Shown: piece by piece, positions 16,096 to 25,265 of the stretch
Layout of the letters: each line of letters opens with the position of its first letter
Numbering within the stretch: the first letter of the stretch is position 1
DNA from: CAJXZP01 sp964195485
Lineage (GTDB): Bacteria; Bacteroidota; Bacteroidia; Flavobacteriales_G; Salibacteraceae
Assembly (NCBI GenBank): GCA_964195485.1
Contig: CAXMPG010000024.1
Span: 1-40,596, forward strand
DNA: 40,596 nucleotides
Direction: 5' to 3'
Notes under the pieces: generated by a model
The model's database searches: none
Told to the model about the DNA's origin: nothing
Seen by the model: only the letters and a program-made list of their open reading frames with translations
Made by a program: the position numbers and the translations under genes

Positions 16096-17007
16096 TTATT
16101 TAAGAATCATTGTAGTCGATCCTATTTCATCTCCGGCAATGTATGCCTTAATATAATATTCTCCAGGAGTCAACATATCTGTTACATCCCAGTACATACA
16201 TAGGTCCAATTCTTGATTTTCGTAATTAACTTCTTTTTTCACACTATATAAAACACGAGAGCCATTCAAGTTGAAAGTATTCGAATTATCAGAGCGTTCC
16301 GCTAAAACTGTTCCTTCAGGGGTCATAATTCTCAAGTAAACCATTTTCTTACCCGATTCGGTCACTTCATTATCATCAATAGTGAAACATGTCTTAATCT
16401 TTTCGGCAGTGCTAGCTCGCGTACTTTCCTTATGTACATTATTTCTTTTTACACGCTGCGCATACACCGTTAGGTTTATTGCAGCTAGTTTAGCCCCTAA
16501 TCTAACCTTGTCTACTAATTCAGAGTTGCTTTCTTTTAATTTACTATTTTCATTCTGCTTCACTCCCAATTCATCCTTTACATTAAGATTTTCAGCACGT
16601 AACTCTACATTCTCCGTATTCAAAGAATCTATTGTTCTAACATAGCCTTTCATGATTTCACGTAAAGTAGAAGCTTCTTTTTTCAATTTATAAATAGACC
16701 AATTATACTTTTTAGCATCCGACATTAATTTGTCAACCTTTTCTTTTTGAGAGTACAATTCACTATTTATCGAGTCATTATCAGTCATTAACGAATCATA
16801 CTCCGAAGCCATGTCTTGCAAATTATTCATAACCTCCACCTTCTCATCTTCCGAAGAAGCATAAGAAACACCACAATCTGCTAATGCCGTTTTTAACTTG
16901 CTATTTTCGTTTACTAAAAAAATTCCAATCCCAGAAATCAGCACTAATAATGCAATTAGCACATATTGAACTACTGGTTTTGCTTGGCTATTCTCCTGAT
17001 TTTCCAT
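16096..17007 (-). CDS. Membrane-anchored coiled-coil protein of unknown function
   Basis: From the chosen start it has 303 residues: a short polar N-terminus, a single transmembrane helix (VQYVLIALLVLISGIGIFLV), a coiled-coil stretch of about 120 residues rich in E, K, N, S and L heptads, and a C-terminal beta-rich domain (KKMVYLRIMTPEGTVLAERS to EYYIKAYIAGDEIGSTTMIL). No named family is recognised; the layout suggests a periplasmic stalk with a small Ig-like head. The frame opens at an ATG at 17031, but that codon lies inside an exact -7 element (17036-17029), so the ATG at 17007 is preferred. This also removes an overlap with divergent comF. Confidence 0.75.
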   Translation of the reverse strand: MENQENSQAKPVVQYVLIALLVLISGIGIFLVNENSKLKTALADCGVSYASSEDEKVEVMNNLQDMASEYDSLMTDNDSINSELYSQKEKVDKLMSDAKKYNWSIYKLKKEASTLREIMKGYVRTIDSLNTENVELRAENLNVKDELGVKQNENSKLKESNSELVDKVRLGAKLAAINLTVYAQRVKRNNVHKESTRASTAEKIKTCFTIDDNEVTESGKKMVYLRIMTPEGTVLAERSDNSNTFNLNGSRVLYSVKKEVNYENQELDLCMYWDVTDMLTPGEYYIKAYIAGDEIGSTTMILK

Positions 17008-17022
17008 ACTTTTATTGAAATT

Positions 17023-17745
17023 ATGGCCCAAAAGTATTCCAATATCCCGTATTACTATACTCTTTTAACGGATTTTATAGCTTTACTATACCCCGAAATT
17101 TGCATCGGATGCGGGGATGCGCTTATGCATCATGATAAAATGATTTGTTTAGAATGCGCTATTGATATGCCCAATACCCACTTTGAAAATCATAAGGATA
17201 ATCCCGTGGAGAAATTATTCTGGTATAAAACAACCGTAGAGCAAGCTACAGCGGGATATTTCTTTAGTAAAAAAAGCAGAATACAAAAAATGATTCACGC
17301 CTTTAAGTATAAGGGCAACGATAAGTCTGCCATTTTCATGGGGGAACTATTAGGGAAAATACTTCTTAATTCAGATCGGTTTTCAGCTATAGACCAAATC
17401 ATTCCAGTACCACTTCATCCAAATAAATTAAAGATTAGAGGGTACAATCAAGCAGAGAAAATTGCCGATGGAATGGCCTTAGTATTAAACATACCAGTCA
17501 ATACAACCTCTCTAGTAAGAGTCACTCATAACGATACCCAAACGAAAAAAGCTATTTTTAACCGTTGGACAAATGTGAAAACCATTTTTAAAATTGCCGA
17601 CCCAAACCCACTAGAGAACCAGCACATTTTAGTAATTGATGATGTGATAACATCTGGATCAACAATTGAAGCATGCGCAAACCAAATACTTACGGTGCCG
17701 GGAGCCAAAGTTAGTATAGCCTCTTTGGCTGTTGCAAACGGATAA
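17023..17745 (+). CDS. comF: ComF family amidophosphoribosyltransferase-like protein
   Basis: A type I phosphoribosyltransferase-fold protein of the ComF/GntX group, linked in other bacteria to DNA uptake. From the ATG at 17023 it has 240 residues. A four-cysteine zinc-binding N-terminus is formed by Cys27, Cys30, Cys42 and Cys45 (CIGCG, then CLEC). The PRTase core includes IPVPLHPNKLKIRGYNQAE and the PRPP loop LVIDDVITSGSTIEAC. The frame is open for another 19 codons upstream, but those would overlap the divergent gene and are not conserved-looking. No TAnnTTTG box is seen just upstream. Confidence 0.9.
   Translation: MAQKYSNIPYYYTLLTDFIALLYPEICIGCGDALMHHDKMICLECAIDMPNTHFENHKDNPVEKLFWYKTTVEQATAGYFFSKKSRIQKMIHAFKYKGNDKSAIFMGELLGKILLNSDRFSAIDQIIPVPLHPNKLKIRGYNQAEKIADGMALVLNIPVNTTSLVRVTHNDTQTKKAIFNRWTNVKTIFKIADPNPLENQHILVIDDVITSGSTIEACANQILTVPGAKVSIASLAVANG
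17029..17036 (-). promoter_or_regulatory. Candidate -7 element for the coiled-coil protein gene
   Basis: The reverse strand reads TACTTTTG, 21 bp before the ATG at 17007, and lies inside the first codons of divergent comF. No good -33 TTG is present. Confidence 0.45.
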
Positions 17746-17816
17746 GTAGCTAACAAACTATCATATAGAGAACATATAACAAACCTTAATTATCTTCCTT
17801 AGGCAAACGCAATAAC

Positions 17817-17824
17817 TATATTTG
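17817..17824 (+). promoter_or_regulatory. Candidate -7 element for msrC
   Basis: TATATTTG ends only 4 bp before the ATG at 17829. If used, the mRNA would be leaderless or nearly so. Confidence 0.55.
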
Positions 17825-17828
17825 CAAT

Positions 17829-18311
17829 ATGGCAGAAAACCTATATATTTCATTAGGAAATAAAGAAGAAGTGTACCAATCTTTACTTCCACAAATTGAA
17901 GGGTTAATTGCTGGTGAAACAAATACTATTGCGAATTTGGCAAATATATCCAGTGCCATAAACATGACTTTTAATCATTTATGGGTTGGGTTTTATTTAC
18001 TGGATGAAAACCAGTTAGTGTTAGGACCATTTCAAGGTCCTATTGCATGTACTAGAATTTCAAAAGGTAAAGGGGTTTGCGGACAATCTTGGTTGAAAGA
18101 GGAAACCATAATTGTAAAAAATGTAAATGACTTTCCGGAACACATTGCGTGTAGCTCTGAAAGTATTTCAGAAATAGTTGTTCCGATTTTTAAGGCGAAC
18201 GGAACCTTTTTTGGTGTCCTTGATATTGACAGCTCCTTAGAAGGGAGTTTTGATGATTTAGATAAAAATTACTTAGAGCAAATGGTGTTATTAATCTCGA
18301 AAACAATCTAA
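17829..18311 (+). CDS. msrC: Free methionine-(R)-sulfoxide reductase (GAF domain)
   Basis: Reduces free methionine-R-sulfoxide. The 160-residue protein is a single GAF domain of the fRMsr type, with all three expected cysteines: Cys74 and Cys84 in GPIACTRISKGKGVCG and Cys108 in EHIACSSES. The signature FQGPIACTR and SEIVVPIF segments separate it from signalling GAF domains. It precedes the lipoprotein gene by 6 bp, so the two are probably co-transcribed. The promoter-like TATATTTG sits immediately upstream. Confidence 0.93.
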   Translation: MAENLYISLGNKEEVYQSLLPQIEGLIAGETNTIANLANISSAINMTFNHLWVGFYLLDENQLVLGPFQGPIACTRISKGKGVCGQSWLKEETIIVKNVNDFPEHIACSSESISEIVVPIFKANGTFFGVLDIDSSLEGSFDDLDKNYLEQMVLLISKTI

Positions 18312-18317
18312 CCCACG

Positions 18318-19988
18318 ATGAAATTTTGGCAATTAATTTCTGTTTTAGGTATCGCATTAATAACCATTCAATGCGCACAACCACGTCCCTTAAATGGGGG
18401 AACCAAAGACACTACTCCACCCCAAATCATTCAAAGTAGTCCGAAAAATTTATCCACTGGATTTAATGGCCATACCATTGCCATGGTTTTTGATGAATAT
18501 GTTCAAGTAAAGTCTCTTGCTTCAGAATTGGTGGTATCTCCACCGTTAAAATATGAGGTTACGTACCGATTAAAGGGCAAACGTGTTTTTATTGATATCA
18601 AAGATACCCTACTTGAAAACACGACCTACAATTTCAATTTTGGAAATGCTATAGTTGACCTAAATGAAGGAAACCCATTAGACAGTAATCTTTTTGTTAT
18701 TTCTACGGGACTCAAATTAGACTCCGGCTATATTTCAGGGATTGTCAAAGATGCGTACACATTAAAACCAATTGCTAATGCTACCGTTATTTTATATAAT
18801 GCCGCTGATGATTCAGCCATTTACAACGGAAACCCTAGTTACATAGCTAAGACAAATTCTAGTGGTCAATACGCTTTAAAGTATTTATCAGAAAAAAAGT
18901 ATCAGATTTTCGTTCTTGAAAACCCTGGCTCGAATTACAACTACCAACCCTTTGGTAAAATAGGGTTTTACCCCGATTATATAAACCCACACAACCAAGA
19001 TACTGCTAATTTTTTCGCTTTTAAAGAAATAGACACTACGCAATATATTTCTAAAGAATTCTCTAGAGAACACTTCTCATTTATTCTGGGATTTAATTCT
19101 CCGCTAAAGAATCCGACATTTAATTTCATTCCGTCATCTGATACCGTAAGCTATTACATCGAAGAAATAAAATCAGATAGCTTTAAGTTTTGGATTGAAG
19201 GCGACAAAGATATTGACTCTGTTCAGGTAATTGTGAGTGATGATTTAGGATATCTAGATACCACGGACATAGGTATTTCTGATCGTAAAAAATTCATTAA
19301 AAAACTAAAGAAAAAGAAAACGAATAAAAGCCCTTTGGGAATTAAACTAGCTATTAAAAATGGAACTCACCCCTACTTTGATACGCTACATTTGAGCTTT
19401 AGCCGACCGCCAGCCAAATGGAATTTAGATAGTATGTCTTTTGTAAATGGTATCGACACTGTACCCATGAGAGACGCCATTTTGAATAAGTTAATTGACA
19501 TGTACTTACCTCAAATTAAAACAGGTAAAACCGAGGAGATTAGATCTATGGTAATTAAACACCCATGGGCTCCTAACAAATCCTATGCGTTCATTTTTAA
19601 TTCGGGTTCTTTTACAGACATCATCAACCAAACTAACGATACGACCATTATTAAATTTAAAACCAAAAGTTTTGAAGATTACGGTAGCTTTCGTTTTACG
19701 GTAAATGTGCCTCAATATGACGGCAAACTTTTATTGGAGTTAATGAATGAAGAGGGTAAATTTCTTAAGGATTACAAGATAAAATCGGGTAGTGTAATTT
19801 ATCATCAGCTCGCAATACCAGGTAAATACAAGTTGCGTTTGATTTTAGATGCCAATGGAAACGAAAAGTGGGATACAGGTGATATTGAAAAGCTAATTCA
19901 ACCTGAAGAGCTCGTTTATTACAACGGAATAATTGAAATAAGACCGAATTGGGATATGGAAGAAGTTTGGAACGTTGAACTTAAGTAA
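18318..19988 (+). CDS. Ig-like domain lipoprotein (Big_5 type)
   Basis: A 556-residue lipoprotein with lipidated Cys19 (ITIQC). After GGTKDTTPPQIIQSSPKN comes a bacterial Ig-like Big_5 domain (about residues 33-135, with FDEYVQVKSLASELVVSPPL). A carboxypeptidase-regulatory-like segment follows (about 145-200, ISGIVKDAYTLKPIANATVI), then a long beta-rich region that ends near LRLILDANGNEKWDTGD. This architecture is common in Bacteroidetes envelope proteins; the function is not known. It overlaps the convergent omega-amidase gene by 8 bp: the sequence TTAAGTAA at 19981-19988 contains both stop codons. Confidence 0.85.
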   Translation: MKFWQLISVLGIALITIQCAQPRPLNGGTKDTTPPQIIQSSPKNLSTGFNGHTIAMVFDEYVQVKSLASELVVSPPLKYEVTYRLKGKRVFIDIKDTLLENTTYNFNFGNAIVDLNEGNPLDSNLFVISTGLKLDSGYISGIVKDAYTLKPIANATVILYNAADDSAIYNGNPSYIAKTNSSGQYALKYLSEKKYQIFVLENPGSNYNYQPFGKIGFYPDYINPHNQDTANFFAFKEIDTTQYISKEFSREHFSFILGFNSPLKNPTFNFIPSSDTVSYYIEEIKSDSFKFWIEGDKDIDSVQVIVSDDLGYLDTTDIGISDRKKFIKKLKKKKTNKSPLGIKLAIKNGTHPYFDTLHLSFSRPPAKWNLDSMSFVNGIDTVPMRDAILNKLIDMYLPQIKTGKTEEIRSMVIKHPWAPNKSYAFIFNSGSFTDIINQTNDTTIIKFKTKSFEDYGSFRFTVNVPQYDGKLLLELMNEEGKFLKDYKIKSGSVIYHQLAIPGKYKLRLILDANGNEKWDTGDIEKLIQPEELVYYNGIIEIRPNWDMEEVWNVELK

Positions 19989-20760
19989 TCAACGTAAAAT
20001 CATCTTTATCATTCAAAAACATAAATCGCTCTCTAACCTCTTTGATTTTATGCTTGTAAATAATCACATTAACTACTTCCTCTTTACCAGGTTTTGCAGA
20101 AGCAACACACTCTCCTAACGGATCTAAACAAATGCTATCGCCAGAGTGAAAAATAGCATTGCCGTCATTCCCTACTCTATTCAACCCAAGTACATACGAT
20201 TGATTTTCAATAGCCCGTGCAATAAGTAGTTGTTTCCAAAAAAACGCTCTTCGCTCTGGCCAGTTTGCCACATAAAGAAGAACGTCATAATCTAAATCAT
20301 TTCTACTCCATACTGGAAATCGAAGGTCATAACAAATTAAGGGCATAATTTTAAACCCTTTTAAATCTACCACTAACCTATCTGTTCCGGGAGCATAAAA
20401 TCTCTCTTCACTCGCTAAAGAAAACAAGTGTCGTTTATCGTATGTTTCATAGCTACCGTCTGGTTTTACCCAAAACAATCGATTATAAAATTTTTCGTTT
20501 TCACTAATAATCAAACTTCCGGTAATCACGCAATTTTTTCTATTTGCAATAGCTTTTAACCAACTTACACTCGCTCCGCTTTCGGTTTCTGCCAAACGCG
20601 AAGGTGCCATTGAAAATCCAGTAGAAAACATTTCAGGTAAAACAATTAAGTCCGTATCATCTGATACATACCTAATTTTCTCCTCAAACATTCTCCGGTT
20701 TTCTTCGGGGTTTTCCCAATGCAAATTAGTCTGAATAAAACTTACCTTTAACTCACTCAT
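19981..20760 (-). CDS. Nitrilase-superfamily omega-amidase (YafV/Nit2-like)
   Basis: Predicted to hydrolyse alpha-ketoglutaramate or alpha-ketosuccinamate to the keto acid and ammonia. From the ATG at 20760 it has 259 residues, close to E. coli YafV. The nitrilase triad is complete: Glu43 in VLPEMFSTGFSM, Lys109 in TYDKRHLF and Cys143 in PLICYDLRFPVWSRN. The frame extends 10 codons further but would run into the RidA-family gene, so the later start is used. It follows that gene by 16 bp on the same strand and is likely co-transcribed. The exact substrate cannot be read from sequence. Confidence 0.9.
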   Translation of the reverse strand: MSELKVSFIQTNLHWENPEENRRMFEEKIRYVSDDTDLIVLPEMFSTGFSMAPSRLAETESGASVSWLKAIANRKNCVITGSLIISENEKFYNRLFWVKPDGSYETYDKRHLFSLASEERFYAPGTDRLVVDLKGFKIMPLICYDLRFPVWSRNDLDYDVLLYVANWPERRAFFWKQLLIARAIENQSYVLGLNRVGNDGNAIFHSGDSICLDPLGECVASAKPGKEEVVNVIIYKHKIKEVRERFMFLNDKDDFTLIT

Positions 20761-20776
20761 GATTCCATTATTGATC

Positions 20777-21205
20777 TTACATGGTGGCAATACACTTCAA
20801 CTCAATAGCAATCGGTGTTGGTAAAGCATTAATTTCAACGGTAGTTCTACACGGCTGTACTTCAGAGAAATACTCCGCATAAACGCGATTAAAAATTAAG
20901 AAATCACGTTTCATATCCACTAAAAACACGGTTACATCCACCAAGTTCTCCCATTTTGAACCAGAGGCTTCAAGTACCGCTCTAACGTTTTGAAATACCG
21001 CATGACATTGTGCTTCAAAATCAAATTTCACAAAATGACCATTCGCATTCACCTCTAAGCCGGGCACTTTAGAATCTGTACCATCAGAACCCGCAGTACG
21101 AGGACCAACGCCAGATAAAAACAACAAATTTCCAACTTGACGTGCATGCGGATATGCTCCTACAGGTTTTGGTGCTTTAGAAGCATTGATTTTATCTTTA
21201 CTCAT
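20777..21205 (-). CDS. RidA-family deaminase, resembling 2-aminomuconate deaminase
   Basis: A 142-residue member of the YjgF/RidA family from the ATG at 21205. It has the longer form with an insertion after SGVGPRTAG, then FDFEAQCHAVFQNVRAVLEA, VDVTVFLVDMKRDFLIFNRV and the C-terminal PCRTTVEINALPTPIAIELK with the conserved Arg. From memory this pattern is closest to AmnD-type 2-aminomuconate deaminases of the kynurenine pathway, rather than to general imine-deaminating RidA; no search was possible. A GTG eight codons upstream (21229) is inside a -7 element and is rejected as the start. It is followed by the omega-amidase; both release ammonia from amino-acid breakdown intermediates. Confidence 0.85.
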   Translation of the reverse strand: MSKDKINASKAPKPVGAYPHARQVGNLLFLSGVGPRTAGSDGTDSKVPGLEVNANGHFVKFDFEAQCHAVFQNVRAVLEASGSKWENLVDVTVFLVDMKRDFLIFNRVYAEYFSEVQPCRTTVEINALPTPIAIELKCIATM

Positions 21206-21228
21206 TTCAATCTGTTTTTGATGTTCCA

Positions 21229-21236
21229 CAAATGTA
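21229..21236 (-). promoter_or_regulatory. Candidate -7 element for the RidA/omega-amidase pair
   Basis: The reverse strand reads TACATTTG, ending 23 bp before the ATG at 21205. Its last G begins the rejected GTG start. The -33 region is poor. Confidence 0.5.
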
Positions 21237-21369
21237 GTGAATTGGCTTAATTATTAACCGTAATCATTGCCAGTTCCTCTGTGACTAAGTTAGATATCCT
21301 ACACAAAGAATAGAACACATTATTAAATCAGATTTTAAAGAAATAAAACGTTCATTATCCCACCTTTTT

Positions 21370-21377
21370 TATCTTTG
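21370..21377 (+). promoter_or_regulatory. Candidate -7 element for the acyl-CoA carboxylase gene
   Basis: TATCTTTG is an exact TAnnTTTG match 71 bp before the ATG at 21449. No TTG is found at the expected -33 distance, so a leader of about 65 nt is only tentative. Confidence 0.35.
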
Positions 21378-21448
21378 ATAGTTAGAACTATAATGACATA
21401 CACCTTTCCTAAAGGGAAGTTATAATATTCATTCATAAACTTGTATTG

Positions 21449-22990
21449 ATGGACGATAAGTCAAAGAAATTACTGGAAATAAAGGAAGAAGCTAAATTAG
21501 GTGGTGGACAAAAACGTATTGATGCCCAACACAAAAAAGGAAAGCTAACCGCTCGTGAACGTATACATTTTTTACTGGATGAAGGAACTTTTCAGGAATT
21601 AGGGCAACTCGCAACGCACCGTTCTACCTTATTTGGATTGGATAAGCAAAAATTTTTAGGAGACGGAGTTGTTACTGGATACGGGAAAATTAATAGTCGA
21701 TTAGTCTATGTTTTTTCTCAAGATTTCACCGTTTTAGGTGGCTCATTAGCCGAAGCTCATGCCGAAAAAATTGTGCGTGTAATGGATTTAGCCATGAAAA
21801 ATGGCGCACCTATTCTAGGGCTAAATGATTCTGGTGGCGCACGTATTCAAGAAGGGGTAGTCTCTTTAGGTGGCTATGCTGACATCTTTTACAAAAACAC
21901 TTTAGCTAGTGGACTTATTCCACAATTATCAGCAATAATGGGTCCCTGTGCCGGTGGAGCAGTTTACTCCCCTGCATTGACAGATTTCATTATGATGGTG
22001 GAGAACACCTCATATATGTTCGTGACCGGGCCTAACGTAGTAAAAACTGTTACCCATGAAATAATTAGTTCAGAAGATTTAGGTGGTGCGTCTGCACACG
22101 CTGTAAAATCTGGGGTAAGTCAAATAACCGCTGCTAATGAAGTAGATGCTTTTGAGAAACTTAGAAACTTACTTTCTTACATGCCTCAAAACTGCGAGGA
22201 AAACCCGCCTTCACTACCGTATACTTCTGGGAATGAAAAAAGGGAAGAATTAAACACTATAGTTCCAGAAAGTGCGAACCAACCTTACGACATTCAAGAA
22301 GTCATTAAAGGAATTATTGATTACGATACTTTCTATGAGATTCATAAAGATTACGCAGAAAACATTGTCGTTGGATTTGCTAGATTAGCAGGGAAATCAA
22401 TTGGAATTGTTGCTAATCAACCAGCTGTTTTAGCGGGAGTACTAGATATCAATTCCTCTAAAAAAGCAGCTCGATTTGTTCGCTTCTGTGATGCTTTCAA
22501 TATTCCATTACTTGTACTGGAAGACGTACCAGGGTTCTTGCCTGGAACCGACCAAGAGTGGAACGCAATTATTTCAAATGGCGCAAAATTACTTTACGCA
22601 TTTAGTGAAGCTACCGTACCTAGAATTACAGTTATTACCCGTAAAGCCTATGGTGGTGCTTATGACGTGATGAACTCTAAGCATATTGGTGCAGATATGA
22701 ATTTTGCTTGGCCAGGTGCTGAAATCGCAGTTATGGGAGCTAAAGGTGCTGCTGAAATTATTTTCAGGCATGATATTAAATCGGCAGAAAACCCAGAGGA
22801 AATGTGGAAGCAAAAAGAAGCAGAATATGCGGAGGAGTTTGCTCATCCATATAGAGCCGCTTCTAGAGGATACATAGATGATGTTATTTTACCAGAAGAA
22901 ACGAGAGAAAAACTAATTATAGCTTTTGAAAGCTTAGAAAATAAAGTGGAAGTATTACCAAAGAAAAAACACGGTAACATTCCATTATAA
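21449..22990 (+). CDS. Acyl-CoA carboxylase carboxyltransferase (beta) subunit, propionyl/methylmalonyl type
   Basis: Transfers a carboxyl group from biotin to an acyl-CoA, most likely propionyl-CoA. The 513-residue protein spans both carboxyltransferase halves. In the N-terminal half are KLTARERIHFLLDEGTFQEL, DFTVLGGSLAEAHAEKI, NDSGGARIQEGVVSLGGY and MGPCAGGAVYSPALTDF; in the C-terminal half are DVPGFLPGTDQEW and RKAYGGAYDVMNSKHIGAD. The ATG at 21449 is preferred over the TTG just before it. No biotin carboxylase or biotin carrier gene is nearby, so its partners must be elsewhere. A terminator follows directly, so it is transcribed alone. Confidence 0.94.
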   Translation: MDDKSKKLLEIKEEAKLGGGQKRIDAQHKKGKLTARERIHFLLDEGTFQELGQLATHRSTLFGLDKQKFLGDGVVTGYGKINSRLVYVFSQDFTVLGGSLAEAHAEKIVRVMDLAMKNGAPILGLNDSGGARIQEGVVSLGGYADIFYKNTLASGLIPQLSAIMGPCAGGAVYSPALTDFIMMVENTSYMFVTGPNVVKTVTHEIISSEDLGGASAHAVKSGVSQITAANEVDAFEKLRNLLSYMPQNCEENPPSLPYTSGNEKREELNTIVPESANQPYDIQEVIKGIIDYDTFYEIHKDYAENIVVGFARLAGKSIGIVANQPAVLAGVLDINSSKKAARFVRFCDAFNIPLLVLEDVPGFLPGTDQEWNAIISNGAKLLYAFSEATVPRITVITRKAYGGAYDVMNSKHIGADMNFAWPGAEIAVMGAKGAAEIIFRHDIKSAENPEEMWKQKEAEYAEEFAHPYRAASRGYIDDVILPEETREKLIIAFESLENKVEVLPKKKHGNIPL

Positions 22991-22998
22991 AGTAAAAT

Positions 22999-23030
22999 AA
23001 AAGTAGGGCTTAAATTAGCCCTACTTTTTA
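22999..23030 (+). terminator. Intrinsic terminator after the carboxyltransferase gene
   Basis: AAAGTAGGGCT and AGCCCTACTTT form a stem with a short AT loop, followed by TTTTTAT, starting 9 bp after the stop codon. Confidence 0.9.
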
Positions 23031-23107
23031 TATTTGATACGCGACCCTATCCCCTAAAATACGAACTACATTTTTTAATAGCATCTATCCCTCTTTTTTA
23101 GCACCCA

Positions 23108-23452
23108 TTACTTCTTCTTTTTTGTAGGCTTTGGCTTTAAGCTTTTCACAAACGCAACACTTTTTTCAAAAGTTTGCTTCAGTAATTTCTCATCCTCAAT
23201 AATTGAATCAGGAACATTTATATACCCATTCATTACGGCTCCGTGAGAGATCAAAAAATCAGCTTCCGTATTCTCAATGTACTCCGATTGCTGTTCTTTA
23301 AAAAGTCTAATACCTAAATCACCTTCCTTTGAAATAAAGGAAAACATATTTCCGTTTAATGAAGTGTAAGGCATGGTTTTACCTTTTCGAGTAATCTCTG
23401 GAAACGTATCTACTAGGTTGCTATATATCTCAATAAGTTTAGTTTTTTCCAT
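23108..23452 (-). CDS. Small TfoX/MmcQ-like domain protein
   Basis: A 114-residue protein with a pattern like the TfoX N-terminal or YjbR/MmcQ-type fold: RKGKTMPYTSLNGNMFSFIS, then GDLGIRLFKEQQSEYIEN, and HGAVMNGYINVPDSII. It ends in a lysine-rich tail (KPKPTKKKK). The family assignment rests on motif shape only, and no function is implied. It has an exact -7 element at 23482-23475 and stands alone on its strand between the carboxyltransferase and the helical protein gene. Confidence 0.6.
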   Translation of the reverse strand: MEKTKLIEIYSNLVDTFPEITRKGKTMPYTSLNGNMFSFISKEGDLGIRLFKEQQSEYIENTEADFLISHGAVMNGYINVPDSIIEDEKLLKQTFEKSVAFVKSLKPKPTKKKK

Positions 23453-23474
23453 CGTTCAAAAAATTATTCTACTC

Positions 23475-23482
23475 CAAAAATA
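23475..23482 (-). promoter_or_regulatory. Candidate -7 element for the TfoX-like gene
   Basis: The reverse strand reads TATTTTTG, 22 bp before the ATG at 23452. The -33 position is not a clear TTG. Confidence 0.45.
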
Positions 23483-23585
23483 ATCAAATTGGGAAACCTA
23501 ATAACAGTGAAAGAAACTGTACATTAGTGAAGTCAAAATTGCTACAGTAATTTCTTTTTTTTCACTCTTTAGAAGTTTTTAAAAA

Positions 23586-25061
23586 ATGCCTAAATTATCT
23601 TTAGAAAAGCTTATTGAATCTCTTACTCAAGGCGAGTTACGAGCGTTTAGTTTATCTATCAAAAAAGACAAAAACCCAAGCTATTATTCGCTCTTTAATG
23701 ATATCCGATCCGGAAAACATGAAGAATCAAAAAAGAAAGATAATAATGAAACACAGCGGAGAAATTATCTATACAATAGCATCTTAGAATCCCTGGTTAA
23801 AAGCTCAAAAACAATTGATTCTCAGATATCTAAAGGCTTACATCATGCAGAACTTCTGTATAATCGTCAACTTGAAAAAGAAGCATGGAAGGAAATAGAA
23901 AGGGTAGATAAATTGGCGAAAAAACATGAACGCTTCGGTTATATTATTCAAATTTTAGAATGGAAAAAAATTATTGGATTTAAACTAAAGGCATTTTCCA
24001 CCAGTGACTATAAAGCCCTTTCAAAAATTGAAAAAAAAACCATTAAGGAATACTTAGATTATTTAAAAGCTTCAGACACCTATCACGAATTACTACTTCG
24101 CAAAAAGAAACAAGGCTATATTCATGAGGTTGAAAAACTTCCCGAACTTTCGGGAATAGACTTAATAAACCCTAAAGAACATATTGCTAAAAGAACATTG
24201 TATTACCAGCGAATGGCACATGCCATGCAACTTTGCCTATTACAAGACATTCATTCTCAATATGAATTGACCAAGCAAATTGTAAAAGATGCCGCAATAA
24301 TTAACGAACCAACAGAGTGTTTACAGGCTTACTTTGAACATTTAACGAGTTGCATATGTGTAGGAGAATTCAAGGAGTTAATTGATACCCTGACTAAATT
24401 AAAACACGATATAAAACTTGGAAAATTTGGATCTGATCAACACATTAAAATAAAGCTTTTCTATTACGCTGCTAATTATGAGTTAATGTCTTATTCGTAT
24501 ATGGGGGATAAAGCAAACTTAATTTTAAAAATAAAGGAAGTAGAAAATGGTATTGTAAAATTGGAAGATAGTCTTTCTACAGAAATGCACATGGTGATCT
24601 ACTCCGCTTTAAAAATGGCCTATTTCTTTATTGAGGAAAATACGAAGACTAAAATCTACTTAGAAAAAATCAATGCACTTAGACCTCATAAAGTCCGAAC
24701 AGATATTTTACAGGATTCATTATTCTTTTATTTATTGATTGCTACCGATGAAAATGATATTAATCAAATGGACCTGATTCTGAAAAAGATTGAGTCAGAG
24801 TGTCATTTGGACAAACCGCACTATAAATTTGAAAATGAACTTTATAATTTATTCTATAAATTCTCAAAAGATAAGTTTAGTAAAATAGAATTATTCAAAG
24901 CACTAGTTGACACCTATAATACGATAACTCCAGCATTATCAAATGGGGTGAAATACACGGAAAATAGTTACATTTTCTATTTGTGGGCAGTTTCAAACCA
25001 AAATAAAGAACCTATATTTAAAACAGCTCAAAACTTACACGCTTCGATTTTTAATAATTAA
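23586..25061 (+). CDS. Large alpha-helical protein of unknown function (TPR-like)
   Basis: A 491-residue protein without signal peptide or membrane segment, so presumably cytoplasmic. It is rich in K, E, L, I and Y, with repeated amphipathic helices that resemble a TPR-like solenoid, but no consensus repeat can be assigned. The N-terminus (LEKLIESLTQGELRAFSLSI) recalls a group of uncharacterised Bacteroidetes proteins of similar length, from memory only. It is flanked on the right by 316 bp without a gene, and the nearest rightward terminator-like hairpin is at 25266-25303. No neighbour suggests a role. Confidence 0.75.
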   Translation: MPKLSLEKLIESLTQGELRAFSLSIKKDKNPSYYSLFNDIRSGKHEESKKKDNNETQRRNYLYNSILESLVKSSKTIDSQISKGLHHAELLYNRQLEKEAWKEIERVDKLAKKHERFGYIIQILEWKKIIGFKLKAFSTSDYKALSKIEKKTIKEYLDYLKASDTYHELLLRKKKQGYIHEVEKLPELSGIDLINPKEHIAKRTLYYQRMAHAMQLCLLQDIHSQYELTKQIVKDAAIINEPTECLQAYFEHLTSCICVGEFKELIDTLTKLKHDIKLGKFGSDQHIKIKLFYYAANYELMSYSYMGDKANLILKIKEVENGIVKLEDSLSTEMHMVIYSALKMAYFFIEENTKTKIYLEKINALRPHKVRTDILQDSLFFYLLIATDENDINQMDLILKKIESECHLDKPHYKFENELYNLFYKFSKDKFSKIELFKALVDTYNTITPALSNGVKYTENSYIFYLWAVSNQNKEPIFKTAQNLHASIFNN

Positions 25062-25265
25062 TTATATTAATTTAATATATTGTTTAATAGCGCTTTACTC
25101 ATGAATTTTAAATTTATAAGCCTAATTATTATTTAAAACTTTTTTTTCAAACTACCTCCCCTGAACTATATTCGCATCAGTTATAAACGCTCAACCAAAA
25201 GCATTTAGTTCGCAGCAAGTGGACCACTTGAAAGAGTGAAATAACCTTTAAAATGGGTGAATATG

